From assembly GCA_023853785.1 (NCBI GenBank), contig JAJIRX010000403.1:1-13983 (forward strand): 13,983 bases of DNA. Direction: 5' to 3'. A program made the position numbers and the translations under genes. Below are positions 8,561 to 13,983 of the stretch, piece after piece. A model generated the notes under the pieces. It searched no databases and was not told where the DNA came from. It worked only from the letters and a program-made list of their open reading frames with translations. Positions within the stretch are counted from its first letter, which is position 1, and every line of letters starts with the position of its first letter. This DNA is from Psilocybe azurescens (Eukaryota > Basidiomycota > Agaricomycetes > Agaricales > Agrocybaceae).

Positions 8561-8830
8561 GGACAACCCGCCGACGACGGCACCGACGGATACCACCACG
8601 CACGACGCACACACACCACACAGCAGCGACGTGTACCACCACATCGCACGACTGCATCAACACGACGCATTAACGCACGGACGATCGACACAGATGATGC
8701 CCGACGTGTACCACGGCAGGTACAGCCGATGACAACACCCGACGGCGACACCGACGCATACAACGACGTGGTACGGGCTGACCACGACGTCGATAACGCA
8801 GACGACGACACCACCAATGTACCCTAAGCG
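8561..8830. other. GC-rich transition with CGACGAC/CACCACAC words
   Basis: Directly after the minisatellite comes lower-order repetition rich in CACGACG, CACCAC and GACGACAC, rather like decayed repeat units. It ends in CCCCCC (8831-8836). Small open frames here have no family resemblance. No independent gene is supported. Confidence 0.5.
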
Positions 8831-8910
8831 CCCCCCTTTTCCGCTTCTTTCTTTCTGTTTTTCTTTTGTTTCTTTTTTATTATGTTTTTATTTTATTTTT
8901 ACCTGTATAT
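8831..8910. repeat. pyrimidine/T-rich tract
   Basis: A nearly pure C/T and then T-rich tract follows the GC-rich block, an abrupt change in base composition within the composite element. No gene. Confidence 0.6.
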
Positions 8911-9134
8911 AATCATGTAGTATATAGTTTTTAATATATTATATTACATTGTCACATATATTTAAGCTAGGATTAAAGTATTTCAGTTGGAATCCAATTG
9001 GATTCCATTCCACGTGAATTTAAAGTTGGACTTAGTGAAATTCACAAAGTCAGATAATAATGTAGTATATAGTTTACAATATATTATATTACATTGTTAC
9101 ATGAATTAAAGATAAGATTGAAGTATTATTCTAG
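8911..9134. repeat. pair of about 75-bp direct repeats
   Basis: 8911-8986 and 9056-9134 are two copies, offset 145 bp, sharing ATGTAGTATATAGTTT, AATATATTATATTACATTGT and a matching tail (GATTAAAGTATTTCAG against GATTGAAGTATTATTCTAG). Identity is high in the first 45 bp and lower after. They lie inside the AT-rich part of the composite element and may reflect a local duplication. Confidence 0.85.
8989..9006. repeat. perfect 18-bp palindrome GGAATCCAATTGGATTCC
   Basis: The sequence equals its own reverse complement over 18 bases. It sits between the two 75-bp direct repeats and consists of the same TCCAATGGA-type words as the subterminal arrays, in back-to-back orientation. Confidence 0.9.
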
Positions 9135-9219
9135 TGACCTAGCTTCCTTAATATGGCTCCCAAAGCTTCCAAAGAACACTGCTACTGTCCCTAACTCCCC
9201 TCCCAAGTCTGCAATTAAA

Positions 9220-9545
9220 CCAATGACAGTCCACTGGACATCCACTGGACATCCACTGGACTCCACTGGACAGAGCACTCTTGGATCTGGTCTAATTAAG
9301 TGCTGAGAGTCCAGTGGAAGTCCAGTGGAAGTCCAACGGAAGTCCAACGGACTGGACAGTCCGGCCAGTCCACCTGTTTTCTGTCTTGAAGTGACTTGAC
9401 CGGACTTTGACCGGAATTTGGCCGGACTCTGACTGGACTGGTACCGGAATTTTGTCAAGTCCAATGGAATCCGTTGGACGTCCAATGGACTGTCCATTGG
9501 AATTGGCTGGGTCCAGTGAAAGTCCGTTGGAGTCCAACGGAATAT
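9220..9545. repeat. right subterminal repeat array (TCCACTGGA/TCCAACGGA family)
   Basis: It starts with tandem ATCCACTGGAC units (9237-9270), then AGTCCAGTGGA and AGTCCAACGGA units (9308-9350), then GACCGGACTTT/GGCCGGACTCT variants and ends in inverted TCCGTTGGA-GTCCAACGGA next to the right end. These are the same motifs as the left array. Open frames across it (peptides with HWTSTG) are repeat artefacts. Confidence 0.85.
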
Positions 9546-9673
9546 GGGGCACTGTAAAGTACACTCAGCCAGACGTTCTTGAGGTATGGGCAAGGTGTTA
9601 AGTTGGAATAATTGGGTGAGTGGGTAGTGGTGTCGTTGTTTGCGACTAGAGTTAGTTGGGGTGTTAGTAGGAA

Positions 9674-9760
9674 GGTCGTGTTTATATATCTTCATGCTTG
9701 TGGGGCCGCTCCACCTTCACACGCACTAAACAAAACAAAATGATGTGATATTGGGGCCTG
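9674..9760 (-). promoter_or_regulatory. possible minus-strand core promoter
   Basis: On the minus strand a TATA-like GATATATAAACACG (about 9676-9689) is preceded by a GC-rich GTGGAGCGGCCCCAC (about 9697-9711) and an earlier T-rich stretch. It is followed by a C/A-rich leader with CCAACTAACTCTAG, a layout seen at fungal promoters. The right end of the composite element lies about 120 bp downstream, where no gene begins, so if real this promoter would fire into the element. An LTR promoter is an alternative. Confidence 0.3.
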
Positions 9761-10423
9761 TCAAAGCGGTTGAGAAGCGACTGCACTCGGGCTCCACTTG
9801 TTGGTTACTTGAGCCGAAATGGTGGATGGTGGCAGCAGTTTTGGTGGCATAGGTTGGGTTGGCAACGGTACTAGAAGGACGAAGTGAGTTGAAAGAGATT
9901 AGGAGGAACACAGGAAATAGAGATGCGCTCCACAGCAGACGCCAGCCACTGTGACTCCATCAGCGGCACACACGGCAACAATATTTAAACTTGACGAAAT
10001 GTCGGCATCGGATGATGGCTCAAAGACGAGCGTCGGTCAAGAAAGGGCTGAAAGTCGAGAACACGACGGACATAGAAGATGTGAAAACGCGAAGCGTCTA
10101 TTAAAGGCCAGGAAGGGCAGAGACTACATCGGCTCAGAGAGCCTCACATCTAAAGGATGGAATAGCGTAGAACATCAAAATAGAGTATAGAAATACACGC
10201 ACAGCTCGTGATTCTAACGCCCGTCGACATTAAAAAAGCCTAATATCTTTGAAAGGGACGAACGAGCAAGTAGAATGGAGGCCGGTGGAGGGTGAATAGA
10301 CACGCGAACTTGGGATCGCCTCGAGGTCTGAAACAAGAACGAGCTGGAATTGCACACTTTGTGCCCTAGTGGTACAGTTAATAGGAGAACTTTATAGGGA
10401 AAACGAACTTACCTTTTAATTGA
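9761..10423. other. no recognised gene
   Basis: A plus-strand frame of 79 codons starts at ATG 9951 and ends at 10190; it is charged and polar (SASDDGSKTSVGQERAESRE) with no family resemblance and no clear promoter. A minus-strand frame at 9726-9911 is Ser/Thr/Pro-rich and equally unremarkable. I would not annotate either as a gene. TTTGTGCCCTAGTGGTACAG near 10358 recalls an A box but has no B box. Confidence 0.4.
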
Positions 10424-10451
10424 CTAGAGGCGTGTCAAACTGCGCCTCTAG
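10424..10451. repeat. hairpin CTAGAGGCG / CGCCTCTAG
   Basis: Nine perfectly complementary bases (10424-10432 and 10443-10451) enclose a 10-nt loop. It lies about 170 bp downstream of the SPT5-like stop codon and is not followed by a T run on either strand. Its role is unknown. Confidence 0.6.
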
Positions 10452-10625
10452 GAGACGCTGTCATGAACTTGCTGGGATGGCCCAGGGGCGAAGCAGCAAA
10501 AACAGTAGAATTAGGCCCGCCATATACATTATTTACACTACTGTACGGGCAGTCGGTCTATATACAATATATTACTAGGTGACTGATATATACATTATGT
10601 CCTCGATGTCAAGATACGAAATTAT

Positions 10626-11110
10626 TTATAAAAAAACATATTGTTTCATTTCACCGTTTTTTCCTTGCCTCTTCACCGTGAGAGATTCCATTAGTGCATT
10701 ACCAACCTTCCTCTCTTTCGGTTCTTCACCCTTGAGACAAAGAAAGTCAGGATGTAGCTCTACACGCTCCGGGCGTAGTACCTCTGCTACTCCTTCCTTC
10801 CTCACAACAGCTAGAAGCACAGTAATTGTGTCGGGGTACTTTTTGTGGTGAATTCGCCGAACAAATTTACCGCGAATGCTCGCCTTTGATCACAACAAGT
10901 AGCCCATTATCACGTGTAGGTGAAGGGTTTTTGAAGGAGACCCATTCAGGCTCGAGGAATCTCGACTGGTGGTGGTCCTCATATCGGATACTCAGTTTTC
11001 CGTCAACCTCGACAAGACCAGCAGTGAGCTGTTGATTTTGGTGAGTTCCCCATTGACAATCACTTGAAGAGAAATATTAAGAAGACGTTTATCGAAAAAG
11101 GGGTGCGGAT
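10626..11110 (-). pseudogene. conserved C-terminal block of the SPT5-like protein
   Basis: It reads HPFFDKRLLNISLQVIVNG, then (one missing G at 11048-11051) THQNQQLTAGLVEVDGKLSI, EPEWVSFKNPSPTRDNGLLV, VIKGEHS, then (one extra base near 10872) GKFVRRIHHKKYP, ITVLLAVVRKEGVAEV, VELHPDFLCL, and a charged tail to the stop at 10626. The DNGLLVVIKGEH...GKxVRRIHH pattern is the hallmark C terminus of this mushroom SPT5-like family. It probably forms a last KOW-like barrel. Only two frame changes occur here. Confidence 0.85.
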
Positions 11111-11139
11111 GCGTTTGCTGGCTGGTGTTAGCAAGTGGA

Positions 11140-11260
11140 GGAATTGAAGCTTGAGAAAATTCGAGGCTAGGTGACGACGGGTCCCAGGCAGGCGTTGACG
11201 AGATTGAAACGATAGGGTGCGGGAAGAAGGGTCCCAGGCGGGCGTTGATGAGGTCGTATC
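11140..11260 (-). pseudogene. Spt5 CTR-like tandem motif TPAWDPSSRT
   Basis: Two copies lie in tandem: LPDTTSSTPAWDPSSRT and, in another frame, SSTPAWDPSSPS. The DNA copies share CAACGCC(C/T)GCCTGGGACCC. TPAWDPSSRT resembles the TPAWNSGSK repeat in the C-terminal region of fission yeast Spt5, the substrate of the Cdk9 kinase. One missing base between the copies explains the frame change. Confidence 0.7.
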
Positions 11261-11382
11261 AGGTAATGGGGTTGCGCCACTAGAACCTCTAAGCCTGCCA
11301 TATTGATTGGGCTTCGTAGCGCTTGTTTTGCAAAAAGGCCCGGTTGGTCGGTTTGTCAAAGTTGACCAGTTTGAGTCGTGTG

Positions 11383-11433
11383 CTTGAATTCATATTTAAA
11401 CAAAGTACCATCTGAATTAGAATGTATGCTCAC
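11383..11433 (-). other. 51-nt intron after the DYDDIIE motif
   Basis: GTGAGC donor at 11433 and ATTCAAG acceptor ending at 11383. Splicing joins ...DDIIET to STRLKLVNFDKPTNRAF in frame (phase 2), which supports the intron directly. Confidence 0.75.
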
Positions 11434-12399
11434 CTAGTTTCGATAATGTCGTCGTAATCGAACAGCTCTCGGGCTAAAGGCCGCGCACTAGCAATATGCG
11501 AAAGTTGAACCTCTATTCTCTGCCCACTAAGTGTCGGTTGACCAAGAAGGACGTTCTTGACAGTGCCGCAGTACCCTTCCAAGGACCATGAGTTATGGTA
11601 ACTCCTAGATCGAGCCATGGCGATCTATCTGCCTTGAGAGGGCGGTCCTCCAAGCTCGGCGGGTGCGAGGCATGTATGAATGGTTCGCTAATCTTTTTCA
11701 ACAAATTAACGTGATGTTCTAGACGCTGTAATCAAGTTAGTAGAGATAGATGATATTTCATTGCGACGCACATTAAGAGCTTCGCTGGGATCAGCAGCGA
11801 GAATTTCTCCTCAATGGTTTTGACAATGATGGAGGCGAATTCTTCTTCCACGTTGACAACCCATCCAGTTTTTCCACCAGAAGGGCCACCCTAATCATAA
11901 CAAAGTCTCCGAGACCAAAATATTTATATATATCTTGCCAGGTAACGCATAGTAAAGTTTTCAAGGTCGGACAGCGCACTTCGACATAAGTCTACTTCTG
12001 CAACCACTACGACACCCCGTTTTTTCAGTGGAGCGGACAACGATCTCGTCGCCTGTTTCAAAATCCCATTCTTGTGGGCGAGGAATTTGAGTGTTAAGGA
12101 AAACGGGGTGCTTGGTGCCTAGAAATAGAAATAAAAGATCGAGAGGAATGTTTGTGGCAGATGAAATAGAATGACAGTCGAATTCCTTGCGGACGAGGCC
12201 ATGTTCGAAAGTGAGTCCAGCAGCAGTGTAAATACCGCCCTTTGTCGCTTTGGGATTGACGCCATAGATATCCTGGTAGGATTTAGGATCGAATAATTGC
12301 TGTTTAGGGAGGGAAGGTTTGAAGCTCGCTTTCGTCAACAAAAAATTCAGGGCCTTTTGGTGAAGGGGCGGAGTGGGCAGCTTTAGGCGTGGAACTAAG
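11430..12399 (-). pseudogene. central KOW region of the SPT5-like protein
   Basis: After LFDPKSYQDIYGVNPKATKG, the conserved linker of these paralogues, come GDEIVVRSTEKTG then (one G too many at 12015-12018) VVVVAEVDL; next YFGLGDFVMIRV then (one base missing near 11885) GGKTGWVVNVEEEFASIIVK; and PWLDLGVTITHGPWKG then (one base missing at 11574-11576) YCGTVKNVLLGQPTLSGQ and LFDYDDIIET. Each is a G-x-G/KG beta-turn followed by hydrophobic strands, as in KOW domains, which in Spt5 contact RNA, DNA and polymerase. The segment at 11920-11945 (RYLARYI) does not fit well. Confidence 0.8.
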
Positions 12400-12737
12400 A
12401 GAATGTCGACTCCCCAGGCTTTTACCGCGACGACAACACCAACGTCTCTCTGTACTCTCCCGTACTCGTACCCATCTGCCTTCTTCACTGACAGTGTCAT
12501 CGGGCTTCATCTCCAACGTATCGACCCAGTCCTCGAATGGAATGTTTTGCCATCGAATACCTTCTCGCTTTGAATGATTCCCGGGTAATTTCGGTAAGGA
12601 GACGAGGTCTCGATTCATGGTGCATTCCAGATATACCCAGCCCCGTAAAGTCCCAGGTGTAAACGCCGAACGTATTTCATGTATCGAGGTGGCATTCTCC
12701 AATAAAAACAAGATCACGTACTCCCTCGACCCCCTAT
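12400..12737 (-). pseudogene. NGN domain and first KOW of the SPT5-like protein
   Basis: The NGN part reads SREYVILFLLENATSIHEI, RSAFTPGTLRGWVYLEC, LVSLPKLPGN and FEDWVDTLEM. NGN is the domain of Spt5/NusG that clamps polymerase and, in Spt5, binds Spt4. It runs into a KOW turn, RWVRVRE..., then changes frame at about 12446-12458 and continues as DVGVVVAVKAWGVDILLVPR. One missing base in GAGAGTACAGAGAG explains the change. The second frame then remains open to 11961. Confidence 0.85.
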
Positions 12738-12790
12738 CTATGACCAATGAATTTTATATCTTCGGTAATAAACGATAACAGGAAACTTAC
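12738..12790 (-). other. 53-nt intron before the NGN domain
   Basis: A consensus GTAAGT donor at 12790 follows PLWRVKCR and a GGTCATAG acceptor ends at 12738, before RGSREYVILFLLENA. Size and borders are typical for basidiomycetes. The phases differ by one base, so either a one-base indel lies nearby or a neighbouring GTTTCC donor is used. Confidence 0.65.
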
Positions 12791-13012
12791 GCGACACTTA
12801 ACGCGCCAAAGTGGGAAGTCTTGAGCACAGGGCAAGCCACTAATCAAGTCATGATTTGTAGTGCTGGCAAGCCCTTTCGGCTGATGCGACAACCTGTCGA
12901 TATTCGCTCAAAACTTCCCTCAAGGCGCCGTCGTTATTTTGAAGGGAATTCTCCATGGGGGACCGAGGAGCTAGACTGACCAGCCGATGGTTCTTCGTCA
13001 CAATGAAATTAT

Positions 13013-13058
13013 CTGAAGAAAAGAGGATGCGCATTAACGCGTAGTAAAGGACGTGAAA

Positions 13059-13090
<32 letters not shown>

Positions 13091-13130
13091 CAAAACAAAA
13101 ACAAAAACAAAAACAAAACAAAGGACGAAC
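13013..13130 (-). other. intron with TTTTG/TTTTTG microsatellite
   Basis: The GTTCGT donor at 13130 and a TCTTTTCTTCAG acceptor ending at 13013 join ...EEESL to DNFIVTK in frame (phase 1). Most of the intron (about 13057-13122) is a run of TTTTG and TTTTTG units on the transcribed strand, i.e. an expanded polypyrimidine tract. Confidence 0.75.
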
Positions 13131-13333
13131 CTAATGATTCCTCTTCATCGTCGTCGCCCTCAAATCCCTCGTCATCCACCGCTGCCTCCAGGTCAAGTAA
13201 ACGCCGAACTGAGATAGGGATCTCCCGGAATCAAATGGATCAGCGAGGTTGTTTGGACTGGAATAGAACGTATCGGATTCATGGTATCTTGACGGCGTTT
13301 TCTGGCTGAGCAATTCGTTAGTAAACTCATCTT

Positions 13334-13665
13334 CTGTGTGTTAGAAACACCGTCTGTGCAACGCCAACCCATAGTATCAGTACTTCGCAAAGTAGCACGG
13401 ATACCCAGCTGTACATCTCTACAGTGTACGGCGATTTTTGGGTTTTATTTCATGTTATATCACTCAATCTCAATTTATTTCATTCGAATGGGATTACGGC
13501 TTCCTATATACTAACTACTGACACAAAGAAAATGACTTACGAGGCTTGGTGGATGATGAGGGAGAGCGATAACGATGGTGATGGTTCAGAAGAGGGAAAG
13601 GCGTGAGAAAATGGAAACCAATGGATAAGGCGTGAATCGAGGATCCTGGTAACGCTATTACTTAC
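13334..13665 (-). other. proposed first intron of the SPT5-like gene (332 nt)
   Basis: The donor is GTAAGT and the acceptor ACACACAG, before an exon that reads EDEFTNELLSQ. It is much longer than the other introns of the gene (118, 53 and 51 nt). The extra length is explained by an inverted copy of the first exon lying directly after the donor. The phase mismatch of one base lowers my confidence. Confidence 0.4.
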
Positions 13666-13770
13666 CCAGGATCCTCGATTCGGCGCGACTTCCTCCTCCG
13701 ATTATTATTTTCGCACGCCTTTCCTCCCTCTTCTGAACGACCACCATCGTCTGCCGCCCTCTCGCTCGCC
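13553..13770. repeat. long imperfect inverted repeat around the proposed first splice donor
   Basis: The core is GAATCGAGGATCCTGG (13634-13649) and its exact complement at 13666-13681, 16 nt apart. Outer parts also match: TTCAGAAGAGGGAAAGGCGTGAGAAAAT on the left (13585-13612, written here as TTCAGAAGAGGG plus AAAGGCGTG) pairs with 13707-13737 with small gaps, and CGATGGTG lies on both sides. The arms are about 100 nt. The right arm is the proposed first exon of the SPT5-like gene read on the minus strand; the left arm is a diverged inverted copy with GTAACG where the donor has GTAAGT. Confidence 0.85.
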
Positions 13771-13778
13771 ACTTCCAT
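13666..13778 (-). CDS. proposed first coding exon of the SPT5-like gene
   Basis: ATG at 13778-13776 opens a frame of 37 codons, MEVASERAADDGG then SEEGGK and a basic RRRKSRRIEDP, ending at a consensus GTAAGT donor (13665-13660). Reading through the donor meets TAA at once, consistent with an exon end. An acidic then strongly basic start suits a nuclear protein, and RRRKSRR could serve as a nuclear localisation signal. The next exon would begin at 13333 after ACACACAG and read EDEFTNELLSQKTPSRYHES; the phase is off by one base, as at many other places in this gene. It could instead be an unrelated small ORF. Confidence 0.5.
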
Positions 13779-13983
13779 GCAATAGTAACTAAAGTAATTT
13801 TATGAGTTGTTATAAGTAATAAGTCAGAAATAAGGAAATTTCACAATAAAAACGTAAGTAAAGAATAACAACTTGGAGTTAGTTTACTACTAGAGAAATA
13901 TAGAACTTTAATACGACGTGTCTAACCGTTAGCCATTCTTGGAAACAATACTCAGAGGTCGAGAGGGGAAGAAAGTATAGGTG
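13779..13983. promoter_or_regulatory. AT-rich upstream region of the SPT5-like gene, no distinct site
   Basis: If the gene starts at 13778 on the minus strand, this is its 5' flank. It is AT-rich with T-rich minus-strand stretches but no consensus TATA box or clear initiator. No other gene, repeat or RNA is visible. Confidence 0.35.

Larger units (their letters stand above)
6650..9558. mobile_element. 2.9-kb composite repeat element with related inverted ends
   Basis: The left end reads CTTTACACAGCCCCCATTT (from 6650) and the reverse complement of the right end reads CTTTACAGTGCCCCATATT (from 9557). Both are followed by blocks rich in CGGACTCCA and TCCGTTGGAC. Inside are subterminal repeat arrays on both sides, a tRNA-like unit, a GC-rich minisatellite and an AT-rich block. 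No transposase is seen. Inverted ends plus clustered subterminal motifs suggest a non-autonomous DNA transposon; ends like CAG(T)G...CACTG would fit hAT-like elements. Against a simple insertion, no convincing target duplication flanks it, and the gypsy RT broken on the left does not resume on the right. Two partial elements, or a later rearrangement, are possible. Confidence 0.5.
10626..13778 (-). pseudogene. SPT5-like multi-KOW transcription elongation factor, frame broken in many places
   Basis: Minus-strand order: proposed first exon (13778-13666); acidic N-terminal region with VRRLLDLEAAVDDEGFEGDD (13210-13131), continuing into DNFIVTK after an intron; WRVKCR and NGN domain with IRSAFTPGTLRGWVYLEC; KOW1 ending WGVDILLVPRL; LFDPKSYQDIYG; later KOW segments (GDEIVVRSTEK, LGDFVMIRV, GGKTGWVVNVEEE); PWLDLGVTITHGPWKG; a CTR-like motif; and a conserved C-terminal block. 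Spt5 with Spt4 binds RNA polymerase II and controls elongation in the nucleus. SPT5-like paralogues of this layout are, to my knowledge, multi-copy in Agaricomycetes. At least eight one-base shifts occur (for example 13217-13219, about 12450, 12015-12018, 11885, 11574-11576, 11048-11051, about 10872), mostly in short homopolymers. Whether the gene is dead or misassembled cannot be decided from the sequence. Confidence 0.85.

Noticed and set aside
7180..8817. 545-codon minus-strand open frame and companion frames of 396, 227 and 181 codons
   Set aside because: They translate the minisatellite. Several frames are open at once, composition follows the 18-bp unit and no non-repetitive domain appears, so length alone is not evidence of a gene.
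9951..10190. 79-codon plus-strand ORF as a host gene
   Set aside because: Low-information charged sequence with no homology I recognise, no introns and no promoter signal; of a length expected by chance at this base composition.
10350..10400. Possible tRNA gene suggested by CCCTAGTGGTACAG
   Set aside because: No B box, no cloverleaf pairing and no terminator nearby.
12430..12470. Programmed ribosomal frameshift in the SPT5-like gene
   Set aside because: No slippery heptamer is visible and many similar one-base breaks occur along the gene and in the unrelated gypsy element, so a common technical or mutational cause is simpler.
12373..12577. Plus-strand frames of 62-66 codons
   Set aside because: Antisense to the NGN/KOW1 segment of the SPT5-like gene; Ser/Thr/Pro/Arg-rich shadow composition.

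Overview
The window looks like repeat-rich accessory DNA from a basidiomycete fungus, most likely an Agaricomycete. Three things point there: a Ty3/gypsy retrotransposon of the type common in mushroom genomes; a multi-exon SPT5-like gene with introns of about 50 nt and GT-AG borders (GTAAGT, GTGAGC, GTTCGT donors); and dense TCCAACGGA/TCCACTGGA subterminal repeats. No bacterial-style operon, CRISPR array or rRNA gene is present. Nearly all coding signal is on the minus strand.

Layout. 1-517 holds no recognisable gene. 518-856 is a short decayed minus-strand coding remnant with two in-frame TGA codons. 890-1634 is an unrecognised minus-strand gene broken by one-base shifts. 1635-2295 is non-coding and may hold the 3' LTR of the retrotransposon. 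2296-6655 is the 3' part of a Ty3/gypsy polyprotein: RT end, RNase H, HHCC zinc finger, DDE integrase, GPY module, chromodomain and a long extra C-terminal region. An 854-bp non-autonomous DNA transposon (4297-5150) sits inside its integrase core, flanked by CC/CC. The retrotransposon stops abruptly at about 6650, inside RT, where a 2.9-kb region begins (6650-9558). That region has related inverted ends, short subterminal repeats on both sides, a tRNA-like Pol III unit, a 1.3-kb GC-rich minisatellite and an AT-rich block with 75-bp direct repeats. 9560-10625 holds a TATA-like promoter candidate and a hairpin but no gene I recognise. 10626-13778 is an SPT5-like gene: acidic N terminus, NGN domain, several KOW segments, a TPAWDPSSRTP motif like the Spt5 C-terminal repeat, and a conserved C-terminal block. 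Its proposed first exon ends in a strong inverted repeat covering the 5' splice site.

The transposons are nested: gypsy first, then the 854-bp element inside it; the 2.9-kb region abuts its truncated end. The retrotransposon and the SPT5-like gene are each interrupted by many one-base indels, mostly in short homopolymers, with no convincing in-frame nonsense codon. That is more typical of uncorrected long-read sequence than of ordinary pseudogene decay, so 'pseudogene' labels for these two loci are provisional.

I did not find a convincing new enzymatic system. The most unusual structures are the 2.9-kb composite element, the inverted repeat at the SPT5-like first splice donor, and the precise 854-bp insertion.
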